Below, piece after piece: positions 27,013 to 38,487 of a stretch of 64,000 nucleotides of DNA. This DNA is from Burkholderiales bacterium (GTDB taxonomy: Bacteria > Pseudomonadota > Gammaproteobacteria > Burkholderiales > WYBJ01), in the NCBI GenBank assembly GCA_022841915.1, contig JALHQN010000018.1, positions 1 to 64,000 on the forward strand. The letters are read 5' to 3'. Made by a program: the position numbers and the translations under genes. Position 1 is the stretch's first letter; each line of letters opens with the position of its first letter. Below the pieces are notes generated by a model that worked only from the letters and a program-made list of their open reading frames with translations, was not told the DNA's origin and ran no database searches.

Positions 27013-27150
27013 TCAGAGGTAGAGAACTGCCGGAAATACGGTCACGGCCAGGACGAGCACGAGCCACTCGAGATTGTGATAGCGCAACCAACCGGTGAAA
27101 TGCAGCACCAGAACCGTAATGGCTATCACATAGTAGACCAACAACAGCAT
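27013..27150 (-). CDS. Small two-helix membrane protein (45 residues)
   Basis: The peptide starts MLLLVYYVIAITVLVLHFTG, then WLRYHNLEW and a second hydrophobic helix VLVLAVTVFPAVLYL. The hairpin design with a short charged turn is typical of real small inner-membrane proteins. CCGGAAGCAAGC precedes ATG 27150. The frame is open upstream but that part has no such character. It converges with the TSUP gene and diverges from glpK. Function unknown. Confidence 0.5.
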   Translation of the reverse strand: MLLLVYYVIAITVLVLHFTGWLRYHNLEWLVLVLAVTVFPAVLYL

Positions 27151-27218
27151 GCTTGCTTCCGGAGGAGAGGCTAGGGCTTCGACAGGAGGCATTTTACCGT
27201 CTAAATTTCGGCTGTGCG

Positions 27219-27250
27219 CACAATGCAGCGGCACATTGTGAGACATTGTT
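27219..27250. promoter_or_regulatory. Operator-like inverted repeat upstream of glpK
   Basis: CACAATG (27219-27225) and CATTGTG (27234-27240) are perfect inverted half-sites eight bases apart. A third half-site CATTGTT begins at 27244, exactly ten bases after the second, on the same DNA face. The array lies 48 bases before the glpK start in the divergent region shared with the small membrane protein. It does not match the known E. coli GlpR operator. The binding protein is unknown. Confidence 0.45.
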
Positions 27251-27297
27251 AACGCCGCTAGTCAGTAGGGCTGGCATACGCGGGAGGGGTGGGACGG

Positions 27298-28788
27298 ATG
27301 GGGTACATTCTGGCGCTCGATCAAGGCACGACCAGTTCCCGGGCGATCGTCTTCGATCATGCAGGCGCGATGGTTTCCATGGCGCAACAGGAGTTCCGGC
27401 AGATCTTTCCTCAACCGGGCTGGGTCGAGCACGATCCGAACGAGTTATGGGAATCGCAGCTGACGGTCGCCAGGCAGGCAATGGCGGCAGCGCGCGTGCA
27501 GCCTCGAGACGTAGTTGCCCTGGGCATAACCAATCAGCGCGAAACCACGGTCGTTTGGGATAAGCGCACCGGTGAGCCCGTGGCCAACGCGATCGTTTGG
27601 CAAGATCGACGCACTGCCCAACAATGCGAGCGCTTGCGCAATGAAGGGCTGGAGCCCCTGTTTACTGCCCGGACCGGGCTGGTGTTGGACCCCTATTTCT
27701 CTGCGACCAAACTGTGCTGGCTGCTCGACCAGGATTCCGGTCTGCGACAGCAGGCCGAGGAAGGGCACATCGCTTTCGGCACGGTCGACAGCTGGCTGGT
27801 GTGGAAGCTGACTGGAGGGCGCGCCCATGTCACTGATGTTACGAACGCCTCGCGCACGCTGCTCTTCAACATCGATCGTCAAGATTGGGACGCCGATCTG
27901 CTGGCTTTGCTGAACATCCCTCACGGGCTGCTGCCGCAGATTGGGCCATGTTCCGGGGTGGTGGCTGAAACCGATCCGTCGCTGTTGGGAGCTGCGATAC
28001 CGATCGCCGGGATCGCGGGTGATCAGCACGCAGCGTTGTTCGGTCAACGCTGCGTGGCCCCAGGCATGGTGAAGAATACCTACGGCACAGGCTGTTTCAT
28101 GCTCATGAATACCGGGGGCCACCGAGTCGTTTCGACGCGCAAGCTGCTGACCACCGTAGCCTGGCGCATCGCAGCCAACACGGACTACGCTCTTGAGGGG
28201 GGAGTGTTCATCGCCGGCGCGATCGTGCAATGGCTGCGCGACGGCCTGGGCATCATCGAATCGTCGGATGAAGTCGAAGCGTTGGCCGCGTCGGTGCCTG
28301 ACAATGGAGGGGTCTATCTGGTGCCGGCCCTGGCTGGATTAGGCGCGCCGCATTGGGATCCGCAGGCGCGGGGCGCGATCTTCGGGCTGACCCGAGGTGC
28401 GACCCGCGCACATCTTGCGCGTGCTGCGTTGGAGGCCATCGCCTTCCAAAGCGCGGATCTCATCACGGCCATGCGGCACGATTCTGACATCGAGGTGACC
28501 GAACTGCGAGTCGACGGCGGTGCAGCCCGCAACGATCTGCTGATGCAGTTCCAGGCCGATATGCTTGGGGTGCCCGTCGTTCGGCCTCGTATCACCGAGA
28601 CCACTGCGCTTGGTGCGGCCTATCTGGCCGGACTCGGCGTCGGCTTCTGGAAGGACTCGGCGGCGCTGGACGCGCAGTGGCAACTCGATCGAACGTTCGA
28701 ACCGCTGCGGGGAGCGGACGAGGTTGCCGCGCTGCGAGGCGATTGGCAGCGGGCAGTCGAGCGCAGCAAGGCGTGGGCGGTCGCTTGA
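27298..28788 (+). CDS. glpK: Glycerol kinase
   Basis: A 496-residue FGGY-family kinase forming sn-glycerol 3-phosphate from glycerol and ATP. It shows the nucleotide-binding start [60 protein letters not shown], the [15 protein letters not shown] phosphate loop and the C-terminal [22 protein letters not shown]. All regions agree with genuine GlpK. ATG 27298 is preferred to GTG 27289, which overlaps the GGGAGGGG site. No glpF, glpD or glpR is adjacent. Confidence 0.95.
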   Translation: MGYILALDQGTTSSRAIVFDHAGAMVSMAQQEFRQIFPQPGWVEHDPNELWESQLTVARQAMAAARVQPRDVVALGITNQRETTVVWDKRTGEPVANAIVWQDRRTAQQCERLRNEGLEPLFTARTGLVLDPYFSATKLCWLLDQDSGLRQQAEEGHIAFGTVDSWLVWKLTGGRAHVTDVTNASRTLLFNIDRQDWDADLLALLNIPHGLLPQIGPCSGVVAETDPSLLGAAIPIAGIAGDQHAALFGQRCVAPGMVKNTYGTGCFMLMNTGGHRVVSTRKLLTTVAWRIAANTDYALEGGVFIAGAIVQWLRDGLGIIESSDEVEALAASVPDNGGVYLVPALAGLGAPHWDPQARGAIFGLTRGATRAHLARAALEAIAFQSADLITAMRHDSDIEVTELRVDGGAARNDLLMQFQADMLGVPVVRPRITETTALGAAYLAGLGVGFWKDSAALDAQWQLDRTFEPLRGADEVAALRGDWQRAVERSKAWAVA

Positions 28789-28906
28789 GCGGACTCGACT
28801 GAGCGGGTATCCGCGCGAAGCCGAGGGCAAGGTGGCCCGCGAAGGACCTAGTGCCTGTCGAACGGCGGCGGGGCCTTCGACGGCAATGCGGGACAGCGCA
28901 CGAGCC

Positions 28907-29431
28907 TCACTCGCCGTCGGGGCGAAATCCCGTCTTGTAGCGGCGCGCGCGCTCCTGGTAATGACGAGACGTCGCGTGAATGCGGTCGATTTCCTCCGCA
29001 GTCAAAGGGCGCACGACCCGGCCCGGGGATCCCAGAACGAGGACGCCATCGGGGATGACCTTGTTCTCGGGAATGAGGGTGTTGGCGCCGATCAGGCAGT
29101 TCTTGCCGATGCGTGCCCAGTTTAGAATGACGCTCTTCATGCCGATCAGGGAGCCTTCGCCGATCGTGCAGCCGTGGAGCATGGCCATATGCCCGACCGA
29201 AACGTTGCGTTCCAGCAGGATAGGCGCGCCGGGATCGGCGTGAAGCACGCAGCCGTCTTGAATTTGCGAACCTTCCCCGATGGTGATGGTATCGTTGTCG
29301 GCACGCAGCACGCAGTTGAACCAGATGCTGGTATTGTGCTCGAGTATCACTGAACCGATCACCGTGGAGTTCGGCGCGATGTAATAGTCACCCTTGCAGA
29401 CGACGCGCCTGTCCTCGAAAGCATACTTCAT
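28907..29431 (-). CDS. Gamma-carbonic anhydrase family protein (left-handed beta-helix)
   Basis: The 174-residue protein is built of hexapeptide repeats ([IVL]GxxxxI) forming a left-handed beta-helix trimer. His64, His81 and His86 occupy the positions of the three zinc ligands in gamma-carbonic anhydrases, so a metal site is likely. Many such YrdA/PaaY-type proteins show little or no CO2 hydration activity, and some are thioesterases. It diverges from the aldolase gene. Confidence 0.87.
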   Translation of the reverse strand: MKYAFEDRRVVCKGDYYIAPNSTVIGSVILEHNTSIWFNCVLRADNDTITIGEGSQIQDGCVLHADPGAPILLERNVSVGHMAMLHGCTIGEGSLIGMKSVILNWARIGKNCLIGANTLIPENKVIPDGVLVLGSPGRVVRPLTAEEIDRIHATSRHYQERARRYKTGFRPDGE

Positions 29432-29601
29432 CGGTGGGAGTTCCTTCTTGCGGGTGGAGAGCGGAATGGGCGCTGCATTCTATTACATCCGCGGCCCCTG
29501 GTTTACCCGGCCGAACCAAGGTCGGATAATGATCGGCTAAGGCTCAAGCGTACGTTTACCGTTATTGCGTGCGACCCTAGCAGGTCCATTGCCTGGAGAC
29601 C

Positions 29602-30672
<1,071 letters not shown>

Positions 30673-30686
30673 CGAGGTGCGAATAG

Positions 30687-30725
30687 AAAAAGACAACGGC
30701 GGGCAATGCCCGCCGTTGTCTTTTT
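30687..30725. terminator. Bidirectional intrinsic terminator between fbaB and hppA
   Basis: An 18-bp perfect inverted repeat: AAAAAGACAACGGCGGGC (30687-30704), loop AAT, and its complement to 30725 ending in five Ts. The A-tract on one side and T-tract on the other make it work in both directions, which suits its place 14 bases after the aldolase stop and 78 bases from the hppA stop. It is the strongest terminator in the window. Confidence 0.93.
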
Positions 30726-30802
30726 CGCGTCTGCCGCCGAGGTGCCGGGAAGAGGCAGTATCGTGAGCCTTTCCCGGACCGTCAGATATCGGCGTTGCGT
30801 GA

Positions 30803-32842
30803 CTACACCATCAAGGGGACGATCATCAGCGCGACGATGTTGATGATCTTGATGAGCGGGTTGACGGCCGGACCTGCGGTGTCCTTGTAGGGATCGCCTA
30901 CGGTATCTCCCGTCACCGCAGCCTTGTGCGCATCCGAACCCTTGCCGCCATGGTTGCCTTCTTCGATGTATTTCTTGGCGTTATCCCAGGCGCCGCCCCC
31001 GGTGGTCATCGAGATCGCGACGAACAGGCCGGTGACGATGGTGCCCATGAGCACACCGCCCAGCGCGCGCGGACCAAGGATCAGGCCGACCAGAACCGGT
31101 ACCAGGACAGGCAGCAGCGACGGCACGATCATTTCCTTGATCGCCGCCTTGGTCAGCATGTCGACCGCGCGGGAGTAGTCGGGCTTGGCCGTGCCTTCCA
31201 TGATGCCTTTGATCTCTTTGAACTGGCGGCGCACTTCGCCGACGACCGCGCTTGCCGAACGACCGACCGCTTCCATCGCCATGGCGCCGAAGAGGTAGGG
31301 CACCATGCCGCCGATGAACAGGCCGATGATCACCATGTGATCCGACAGATCGAAGGTGAACGCTTTTCCGGTGGCCAATTCCAGGGCGTGGGTGTAATCG
31401 GCGAAGAGCACCAGTGCGGCCAATCCCGCCGAGCCGATGGCATAGCCCTTGGTCACCGCCTTGGTGGTATTGCCGACTGCGTCGAGCGGATCGGTGACGT
31501 TGCGCACTTCCTTCGGCAATTCGGCCATCTCGGCGATGCCGCCGGCGTTATCCGTGATGGGGCCGTAGGCGTCGAGGGCGACGATGATGCCGGCCATCGA
31601 AAGCATCGACGTCGCCGCGATGGCGATGCCGTACAAGCCGGCGAGCGCGTAGCTCACGCCGATCGCAAGGCAAACCGCCAGCACCGGTAGCGCCGTGGAC
31701 TTCATCGAGACGCCGAGACCGGCAATGATGTTGGTGGCATGGCCGAACTGGGAAGCGCTGGCCACGTGCTTGACCGGCGAGAACTGGGTGCCGGTGTAAT
31801 ACTCGGTGATCCATACCAGTGCCGCGGTCAGTACCAGGCCGACGATGGCCGAGCCGAAGATCTTCATCTGACTGCCCTCGACGCCCAGCGCATCGTCGGG
31901 GATGAGCCAAGTGGTGACCGGGTAGTACGCGATCAAGGCCAGCACACCGGCAACGATCAAGCCTTTGTAGAGGGCGCCCATGATGGAGCCGCCTTCCGAA
32001 GTCTTGACGAAGAAGCAGCCGATGATCGAAGCGATGATCGACACGCCGCCGAGGGCGAGGGGATAGATGACGGCGTTTTCGCCTGCATCGCCCTTGATCA
32101 GCAGCGCGCCCAGCAGCATCGTTGCGATGACAGTGACGGCGTAGGTTTCGAACAGGTCCGCTGCCATGCCCGCGCAGTCGCCGACGTTGTCGCCGACGTT
32201 ATCGGCGATCACCGCCGGGTTGCGAGGATCGTCTTCAGGAATCCCCGCTTCGACCTTGCCCACCAGGTCGGCGCCCACGTCGGCGCCTTTGGTGAAGATG
32301 CCGCCGCCGAGTCGCGCGAAGATGGAGATCAGGGAGCCGCCGAAGGCGAGGCCGACCAGCGGCTGCAGGGTGTGGTGGATGTCCGTGCTGCCGAGGCTCT
32401 TGAGGAAGGCGTAGTAGCCTGCGACTCCGAGCAAGCCCAGGCCGACGACGAGCATTCCGGTGATGGCGCCACCGCGGAACGCGACGCTGAGCGCCGGAGC
32501 GAGGCCGCCACGCGCGGCTTCAGCCGTGCGAACGTTGGCACGGACCGATACGTGCATCCCGATGTAGCCAGTCGCACCGGAGAGCACTGCGCCGATCAGG
32601 AAGCCAAGGGCGCTCAGCCAAGAGAGCGCAAAACCGATCAGTACGAACAAGATGATGCCGACGATGCCGATGGTCGCGTATTGCCGGTTCAGATAGGCGG
32701 ATGCGCCTTCCTGGATGGCCTTTGCGATCTCTTGCATCCGAGCGTTGCCGGCAGGCAGCGCCAGGATCGAACGGCTGGTGATCACGCCATAGAGTATGGC
32801 GATCACTGCGCAGACTAGCGCGAGGACGAGTCCCCCAGACAT
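30803..32842 (-). CDS. hppA: Membrane proton-translocating pyrophosphatase, K+-independent type
   Basis: A 679-residue, roughly 16-helix membrane enzyme that couples pyrophosphate hydrolysis to H+ pumping (or makes PPi from a proton gradient). The catalytic sequence [13 protein letters not shown] (186-198) and the acidic pair region [26 protein letters not shown] (201-226) are intact, as is [16 protein letters not shown] (424-439). The sequence [10 protein letters not shown] (457-466) has Lys461 and Thr464, the known mark of K+-independent enzymes, where K+-dependent ones have Ala and Gly. It lies downstream of pfp on the same strand, 261 bases away. Confidence 0.96.
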   Translation of the reverse strand: MSGGLVLALVCAVIAILYGVITSRSILALPAGNARMQEIAKAIQEGASAYLNRQYATIGIVGIILFVLIGFALSWLSALGFLIGAVLSGATGYIGMHVSVRANVRTAEAARGGLAPALSVAFRGGAITGMLVVGLGLLGVAGYYAFLKSLGSTDIHHTLQPLVGLAFGGSLISIFARLGGGIFTKGADVGADLVGKVEAGIPEDDPRNPAVIADNVGDNVGDCAGMAADLFETYAVTVIATMLLGALLIKGDAGENAVIYPLALGGVSIIASIIGCFFVKTSEGGSIMGALYKGLIVAGVLALIAYYPVTTWLIPDDALGVEGSQMKIFGSAIVGLVLTAALVWITEYYTGTQFSPVKHVASASQFGHATNIIAGLGVSMKSTALPVLAVCLAIGVSYALAGLYGIAIAATSMLSMAGIIVALDAYGPITDNAGGIAEMAELPKEVRNVTDPLDAVGNTTKAVTKGYAIGSAGLAALVLFADYTHALELATGKAFTFDLSDHMVIIGLFIGGMVPYLFGAMAMEAVGRSASAVVGEVRRQFKEIKGIMEGTAKPDYSRAVDMLTKAAIKEMIVPSLLPVLVPVLVGLILGPRALGGVLMGTIVTGLFVAISMTTGGGAWDNAKKYIEEGNHGGKGSDAHKAAVTGDTVGDPYKDTAGPAVNPLIKIINIVALMIVPLMV

Positions 32843-33103
32843 GGACCTTCTCCCTTATTTTGCGTTAACGACGATGCCGCCGGGCGGGCACCCGGCCGCT
32901 TGAAAAAACGCGCAATTCTAACCTGATTTGCTGCGCGAACGCGGTCGTCGGTCCATATCGCGAGACTTGGTCGTATGGATGGGGAGGGTAAATCGCCTCT
33001 GCGCGAGTTGCTGTCGCAGCCGTCCGCGTGAGGCGAGCTTGCATCCGCCGAGCCTTTGTCTCCGGGCACCACATGTCTTGCACGCAGCGCCGAGACAGCT
33101 TGC

Positions 33104-34366
33104 TCAGAGCTGGAATTCGGTATTGAGTTTTTTCGGCACCGGACGGTTTTTCAAGCGCACGTACTGCGGCAATCCGTTCTTGTAAGGCGGGTAGGCTTCA
33201 CCGACGATGAGCGGCGCCAGGTAGGCACGGCATGGGTCCGTGATGTGGAAGCCATCCGCAGTAATGAAATCCTTTGGCATGAATTTCTCGCGGTTTGCGA
33301 TCTCTTCCAGGTTTGCCTTGCCGATGACCCAGCGGTAGGGACGGCTCGACTTGCGCACGACCACCGGCATGGTGCCGTTGTATCCCTTGACCGCGAATTC
33401 CACCGCGGCTTTGCCAACCGCATAGGACTGATCCAGATCGGTCTTGGAGGCGATATGCCGTGCCGCGCGCTGCAGATAGTCCGCGACCGCCCAATGGTAC
33501 TTGAGCCCGAGCTTGTCTTTGACCAGTTGCGCAATGACGGGCGCAACGCCACCGAGCTGAGCATGGCCGAACGCATCGTGCAACCCGGTCTCCGAGACGA
33601 ACTTGCCGTCGGGTCGGCGCAGGCCTTCGGAAACCGCGACGGTGCAGTAACCGTGGGTTCGCACGCATTCGTCGACCTTGGCGAGGAAGCGCTCCTGATC
33701 GAAGGGGACCTCCGGGAACAGCAGGATGTGTGGCGCATCGCCTTCGCGCTCCGCGGCCAGTCCGCAGGCCGCTGTGATCCATCCTGCATGCCGACCCATC
33801 ACCTCCAGGACGAATACTCGCGTGGATGTGCGCGCCATCGAGGCCACGTCGAAGCCCGCTTCGCGGATGCTCACGGCGACGTACTTGGCCACCGAGCCGA
33901 AGCCCGGGCAACAGTCGGTGCCGGCAAGATCGTTGTCGACCGTCTTCGGCACGCCGATGCACACTAGGGGATACCCGAGTTTCTCGGCAATGCGCGAGAT
34001 CTTGAGCGACGTGTCGGCGGAATCGTTGCCTCCGTTGTAGAGGAAGTAGCCGATGTTGTGAGCACGGAAAACCTCGATCAGGCGCTCGTATTGCGACGGG
34101 TCTTTGTCGATGTCGCGCAGCTTGTAGCGACAGGAACCGAATGCGCCCGAGGGCGTGTGCTTGAGTGCCTTGATGGAGGCCGCCGATTCCTTGGAAGTAT
34201 CGATCAGATCTTCGGCTAGCGCGCCGATGATTCCGTCACGGCCGGCATAGACCTTGCCGATCTGACTCTTGTATTTGCGCGAGGTTTCGATGACGGCGGC
34301 AGCCGTCGCATTGATCACCGCAGTCACACCGCCCGACTGCGCGTACAACAGATTTCTCTTGGCCAT
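33104..34366 (-). CDS. pfp: Pyrophosphate-dependent 6-phosphofructokinase
   Basis: The 420-residue enzyme interconverts fructose 6-phosphate and fructose 1,6-bisphosphate with PPi in place of ATP. The phosphoryl-donor determinants are clear: YNGGNDSADT (110-119) has Asp115 where ATP enzymes have Gly, and PKTVDND (140-146) has Lys141 where ATP enzymes have Gly. GFDVASMARTSTRVFVLEVMGRHAGWI follows. ATG 34366 has GGGAGAC upstream; the frame extends to 34438. It lies between adk and hppA. This gene pair is reported in methanotrophs and some other bacteria, and the reversible reaction suits glycolysis and gluconeogenesis. Confidence 0.95.
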   Translation of the reverse strand: MAKRNLLYAQSGGVTAVINATAAAVIETSRKYKSQIGKVYAGRDGIIGALAEDLIDTSKESAASIKALKHTPSGAFGSCRYKLRDIDKDPSQYERLIEVFRAHNIGYFLYNGGNDSADTSLKISRIAEKLGYPLVCIGVPKTVDNDLAGTDCCPGFGSVAKYVAVSIREAGFDVASMARTSTRVFVLEVMGRHAGWITAACGLAAEREGDAPHILLFPEVPFDQERFLAKVDECVRTHGYCTVAVSEGLRRPDGKFVSETGLHDAFGHAQLGGVAPVIAQLVKDKLGLKYHWAVADYLQRAARHIASKTDLDQSYAVGKAAVEFAVKGYNGTMPVVVRKSSRPYRWVIGKANLEEIANREKFMPKDFITADGFHITDPCRAYLAPLIVGEAYPPYKNGLPQYVRLKNRPVPKKLNTEFQL

Positions 34367-34497
34367 GGTTGCAGTCTCCCGGTAAGCCTTCACGAACCAT
34401 TCTACTCGGTGAAGGGGGATTCTGCTGCACTTGCACAATTCGGTGCTTCGCGCCTCAGGACGGCGGATCGATGCTCACTCGCTGCGTCCCGCCCGGC

Positions 34498-35157
34498 TCA
34501 CTGGGCGTCGATGGACGCGAATATCCGATCGCGGATGTTTTCAATCGAGCCCTGGCCCTGGACCTTCAGATACCGGGGGGCGCCCGTCTGCCCGGACTGG
34601 GCCCAAGTGAGGTAGTAGTTCACCAGCGGCTTGGTGACGGCGTGATAGGTCTCGATGCGTTTGCGCACGGTGTCTTCTTCGTCGTCCGGTCGCTGCACCA
34701 AGGCTTCTCCGGTGACATCGTCTTTTCCAGGCGTCTTGGGCGGATTGAACTCGATGTGATACGTCCGCCCGGAACTCGGATGGACGCGGCGTCCGCTCAT
34801 GCGGCGCAGAATCTCTGCGTCGGGCACTTCGATTTCGATCACGAGATCGATGCCGATGCCTTGTCTGCGCATGGCATCGGCCTGTGCGATCGTGCGCGGG
34901 AAACCATCGAACAAATAGCCCTGTGCACAGTCGGCCCGGTTGACGCGATTCTTCACCAGCGCGATGACCAGATCGTCGGGTACCAGTTCGCCGCGGTCCA
35001 TGAAGGCCTTTGCCTCCAGACCTAGCGCTGACTGCGCGCGGATCTCTTCGCGCAGCATGTCCCCTGTCGAAATCTGCGGGATGCCATAGCGCGCCACGAG
35101 ATGCTGCGCTTGGGTTCCCTTGCCGGCTCCGGGTAGTCCAAGAAGGATGAGTCTCAT
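34498..35157 (-). CDS. adk: Adenylate kinase
   Basis: The 219-residue enzyme balances AMP + ATP with 2 ADP. It shows P-loop [12 protein letters not shown] (7-18), the AMP-site segment [30 protein letters not shown] and a long lid [20 protein letters not shown] without zinc cysteines, as usual in Gram-negatives. It is the last gene of the conserved lpxK-trm112-kdsB-adk order. By removing AMP it also supports reactions that release pyrophosphate, beside pfp and hppA. Confidence 0.97.
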   Translation of the reverse strand: MRLILLGLPGAGKGTQAQHLVARYGIPQISTGDMLREEIRAQSALGLEAKAFMDRGELVPDDLVIALVKNRVNRADCAQGYLFDGFPRTIAQADAMRRQGIGIDLVIEIEVPDAEILRRMSGRRVHPSSGRTYHIEFNPPKTPGKDDVTGEALVQRPDDEEDTVRKRIETYHAVTKPLVNYYLTWAQSGQTGAPRYLKVQGQGSIENIRDRIFASIDAQ

Positions 35158-35250
35158 GATTTTTTCCAGAAGCCTGCGGGAATAGCAGTGGTGGGACAGG
35201 CATCGAACATTGAGTGGGGCAAGATAATACCTCGCGCCGGCGGTCTGCGG

Positions 35251-36039
35251 CTAATCGGAATCGGCAGCCTGGAGCCTGCGTACATGCTCACGCACCCGAG
35301 CCAGGTCGGCAGCCGTATCCACGCCGGCGACCGGGGACCGAGTGCTGACGGCGACGGCGATGCGGTAGCCATGCCAGAGCGCACGCAGCTGCTCGAGTGC
35401 CTCGTGGCGTTCGATGGGTGCGGGTTCCAGCGCACTGTATGCGTGCAGGAAACGACAGCGGAAAGCGTAGAGTCCGATGTGCCGATAGGCGGGCAACTCT
35501 GCGGGCAAAATGGGTGTCGCCTGACTCATCGCGTCGCGTGGGAACGGGATGCTCGCTCGGCTGAAGTAGAGCGCGTAGCCGCGCTTGTCCAGGACCACCT
35601 TGACCACGTTGGGATTGATGAACTCGGCCATGTCCGCGAGTGGACAGCATACGGTGGCGATGGCGGCCTCGGGGTCTTCGGCCAGCGTGCCGGCCAGCCG
35701 GGCGATCAGTTCCGGTTCGATCAGAGGCTCGTCGCCTTGCACATTGACTACGATCTCATCATCGGACCATCCCCGCACGCGGGCGATTTCGGCGATACGG
35801 TCCGTGCCGCTGGGGTGATCGGCCGCGGTCAGTTCGGCTGCGAAGCCGTGCTTCTTGGCGGCGGCGATGATCTCGATATGGTCGGTGGCCACGATGACCT
35901 CGGATGCACCGGAGGCCCGGGCTTGCTGCGCCACGCGCACCACCATGGGCAGCCCCTCGATATCCAATAGCGGCTTGCCTGGCAGCCGCGTCGAGGCGTA
36001 GCGGGCCGGTACGACAACCTTGAACTGCTGGCCGGTCAT
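35251..36039 (-). CDS. kdsB: 3-deoxy-manno-octulosonate cytidylyltransferase
   Basis: The 262-residue cytoplasmic enzyme activates Kdo as CMP-Kdo for lipopolysaccharide core synthesis, releasing PPi. It carries [61 protein letters not shown] and HIGLYAFR, all typical of KdsB. Its ATG shares one base with the TGA of the Trm112 gene (TGATG), so the two are translationally coupled. Confidence 0.96.
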   Translation of the reverse strand: MTGQQFKVVVPARYASTRLPGKPLLDIEGLPMVVRVAQQARASGASEVIVATDHIEIIAAAKKHGFAAELTAADHPSGTDRIAEIARVRGWSDDEIVVNVQGDEPLIEPELIARLAGTLAEDPEAAIATVCCPLADMAEFINPNVVKVVLDKRGYALYFSRASIPFPRDAMSQATPILPAELPAYRHIGLYAFRCRFLHAYSALEPAPIERHEALEQLRALWHGYRIAVAVSTRSPVAGVDTAADLARVREHVRRLQAADSD

Positions 36040-36218
36040 CAGGTTTCCTCATCCGCTCCGAGCTTGCGCGCTTCCTCCTCCAGCATGACCGGGATGCCGT
36101 CCTTGATGGGATAGGCGAGGCGGTCGGCCTTGCACACGAGTTCCTGGCGTTCGCGCAGAAACACGAGGGCGCCCTTGCATATCGGGCAGACCAGGATGTC
36201 GAGCAACTTCGCGTCCAT
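36039..36218 (-). CDS. Trm112-family small zinc protein (YcaR-like)
   Basis: A 59-residue protein, [16 protein letters not shown] at the start and [19 protein letters not shown] at the end, the signature of the YcaR/Trm112 family. Cys11 and Cys14 form the first zinc pair, with Cys29 in ELVCKADRL. Trm112 proteins activate methyltransferases in eukaryotes and archaea; the bacterial role is unclear. It is too short for a usual ORF cutoff but is fixed by the conserved lpxK-trm112-kdsB order. It starts 16 bases after the lpxK stop and overlaps kdsB by one base. Confidence 0.92.
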   Translation of the reverse strand: MDAKLLDILVCPICKGALVFLRERQELVCKADRLAYPIKDGIPVMLEEEARKLGADEET

Positions 36219-36234
36219 CGTTCGTGCCTTTCAC

Positions 36235-37257
36235 TCAGATTGGCCGGCAAACCGGCTCGCGACATGACGCGATACGAGCGAGGATCACTCCCAGCAGTGC
36301 GGGGTCGATCTCGGCGCTGACCGGTAGCGTCCACATCCGAGGGTCCGGAAAGCGGGCGCATTTTATCGCATCCTTTTCGGTCATCAGCACGTAATCGGCC
36401 TCCAGCGAGGCGATCTCGGCCTCGATGTAGCGATGATGATCGGGGAAGGCGTGGGGCGCAACGTCGATCCCTTGCTTGCGCAGGTGTTCGAAGAAGCGGG
36501 CGGGATGCCCGATGCCGGCGATCGCCGCGACGCGGCGGCCGATGAAGCGGGTTGCGTCGGCCGTCTGCTGCGCATTGGTCACGCTGCGCCAGCGCTCGCC
36601 GTGCAGGCGCATGCGAAACGTCGGTACGCTCGCCGGTGTATCCACCTTGTCGCCGCCGTTGAGCACGATCGCATCGACGCTGCGCAATCGGGCGCGTGCT
36701 TCGCGCAGCGGGCCCGAGGGCAGCATCAGGCCGTTGCCGAAGCCGCGTTTGGCATCGACGACAACGATTTCGACGTCACGTGCGAGCGCGTAATGCTGCA
36801 GGCCGTCGTCGCAAAGGAGGATGTTCACCTCGGGATGTGCCGCGTGCAGCGCGAGCGCAGTTCGAACCCGATCGGGACCGCTCCACACGGGGCAAGTCAG
36901 GCGCGAAGCGAGCAGCACCGCCTCGTCGCCTCGCACATCGGGGGCATCCGATGCGGTCACTTGGCTCGGCGAATCGGCTTGCGCCGCGTAGGACTTGCAT
37001 ACGACACCGGGCTTGTGGCCGGCCGCGGCCAGCCGCTCGGCCAGCCAGAGGGCAAGGGGCGTCTTTCCGGTGCCACCGACGGCAATGTTGCCGATGACGA
37101 CTACCGGCAGCGGCAGGCGGGTGCTGCGAAACACGCCCAGTCCATAGAGCGTGCGCCGAAGACCGACGAGCATGCGATACACGAGGGTCACAGGCGCAAG
37201 CGCGTAGGGCCACCGCGAAGCGCCGTACCAGGCCTCGACAAGCCTATCGGCGTTCAT
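36235..37257 (-). CDS. lpxK: Tetraacyldisaccharide 4'-kinase
   Basis: The 340-residue inner-membrane-associated kinase phosphorylates the 4' position of the lipid A precursor. It has the N-terminal anchor region (WPYALAPVTLVYRMLVGLRRTLY), P-loop GNIAVGGTGKTP (56-67), LLCDDGLQHYALARDVEIVVVD and the LPSGPLREARARLRSVDAIVLNG segment. VLMTEKDAIKCARF near the end is characteristic. The usual LSRGYG segment reads CKSYAAQ here, a small departure. It follows a WaaA-like gene by 31 bases. Confidence 0.94.
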   Translation of the reverse strand: MNADRLVEAWYGASRWPYALAPVTLVYRMLVGLRRTLYGLGVFRSTRLPLPVVVIGNIAVGGTGKTPLALWLAERLAAAGHKPGVVCKSYAAQADSPSQVTASDAPDVRGDEAVLLASRLTCPVWSGPDRVRTALALHAAHPEVNILLCDDGLQHYALARDVEIVVVDAKRGFGNGLMLPSGPLREARARLRSVDAIVLNGGDKVDTPASVPTFRMRLHGERWRSVTNAQQTADATRFIGRRVAAIAGIGHPARFFEHLRKQGIDVAPHAFPDHHRYIEAEIASLEADYVLMTEKDAIKCARFPDPRMWTLPVSAEIDPALLGVILARIASCREPVCRPI

Positions 37258-37288
37258 GACGGCATGCTCGATGCAGCATGCGAGCGGT

Positions 37289-38452
37289 TCAATGCCAGGC
37301 GCACATTCGGTCCAGCATGTCGGTCATCGTTGCGTGGGCCAGCTTATGCTCGGTCGCAAACGCGCGACGCGATGATTCGGCTACGCCGTCACGCGCGGAT
37401 CGATCGTGTTCAAGTGCGGACCAGGCCGCGATCAGCGCGTTGTCTTCGTCGATCGCGCCGATGGCAGACCGCGCGCTCGGAGCCTGGATCGACCATGCCG
37501 GCGTCGCGGTGACCCAAGCGCCGGCGGCAAGTGCCTGCCATAACGCGTCGCTGTCGGGTTCGTCGAAGTGTGCGCCCCATACCCCGGGCATGATCGCCGG
37601 CAACAGCGCGGGATCGTCGATCAGCACGAGCTTCTCGGGAGCAATGGGCAGTCCTGTCCAGGTACTCAGCTTCACGGTCTCCGACGAGTACCGGGCGAGC
37701 ACTCGGCTTGCCGGGCCACTGAGCAGCAGCAGGCAATCGGGAAGGTGGCCGCGGAACAGCGCGAAAATCCGCTTCGCCTTCTGCGGATCGGCACCGTGCA
37801 GCAGAAAAGCGCCACGACCGGCGGTGAGATCGGTTGCGCGCGCATGCTCGGCGGCAGAGGATGCAAGCAGGAGAACATCGAAGTCTGCCGGGGCGGCGCT
37901 GCGTTTGTCGTCGAACACGACCCCGTGGCGGGGATAGATGCGCTCGTAGCGGCCCGGCGCGAATGCGGGCGGCGCGACGAGCATCGAGTGCCGACATGCT
38001 TCGCTCAGACGCGTCAAGTTCGGTCGAGGCGCCACGCCGGCCAGTACGATGCCGAACGGCAGCAGGCGGCGCCAGACGGCTTGCATGGAGAAGGCGTAGT
38101 CGGCCGGAGCGTAACCCCAAGCGAGCCGCCGCGACGAGCCCAGTGCATGCAGCAGATCGGCATGCGCAGTTTCGAAAGTGAGCGTGATGCTCAGATCCAG
38201 GCGGCGAGCCATGATTGCGCGCACGATTTCCACCGCAAGGCGAACACTGCTGCGGCTGGATCCGGCGACCACCCACACGAGCTTTCCCGGGGCATCCGGT
38301 CGTTCGAGGGCGCCCCAGCGCGCCTTGGCCCGCTGACCTTCGCCGCGCAGTCGATCGCGCAGATCGTGATAGACGAGCGCCGGCAAGAACCTGCCGCAGG
38401 GATCGATCAAGCCCTGAATGCGCGCGGTGCCGGGCATGGGGGCGGGATGCAT
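37289..38452 (-). CDS. Degenerate WaaA-like (Kdo transferase-like) GT-B protein
   Basis: The 387-residue protein appears to be a two-domain GT-B protein related to Kdo transferase WaaA. VWVVAGSSRSSVRLAVEIVRAI and SITLTFETAHADLL occupy the places of the first WaaA strands, and VLIDDPALLPAIMPGVWGAHFD parallels the late acceptor/donor region. The hallmark motifs are missing: SVGE with its catalytic glutamate reads SSRS, and the ETELWPN and GGSLVERGGHNPLE segments are not seen. It lacks the N-terminal membrane anchor. It may have lost catalysis or changed substrate. It stands between exbD and lpxK, where this order usually has no gene. The relationship is inferred by eye. Confidence 0.5.
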   Translation of the reverse strand: MHPAPMPGTARIQGLIDPCGRFLPALVYHDLRDRLRGEGQRAKARWGALERPDAPGKLVWVVAGSSRSSVRLAVEIVRAIMARRLDLSITLTFETAHADLLHALGSSRRLAWGYAPADYAFSMQAVWRRLLPFGIVLAGVAPRPNLTRLSEACRHSMLVAPPAFAPGRYERIYPRHGVVFDDKRSAAPADFDVLLLASSAAEHARATDLTAGRGAFLLHGADPQKAKRIFALFRGHLPDCLLLLSGPASRVLARYSSETVKLSTWTGLPIAPEKLVLIDDPALLPAIMPGVWGAHFDEPDSDALWQALAAGAWVTATPAWSIQAPSARSAIGAIDEDNALIAAWSALEHDRSARDGVAESSRRAFATEHKLAHATMTDMLDRMCAWH

Positions 38453-38487
38453 GGGGTGCCCCAGGAATCGATTGACCTTCGCGCCGA

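Noticed and set aside
32870-32915. GC hairpin with an adjacent run of six As between pfp and hppA, considered as a terminator
   Set aside because: On the plus strand As, not Ts, follow it, and on the minus strand the Ts precede the stem, so the order is wrong for an intrinsic terminator in either direction.
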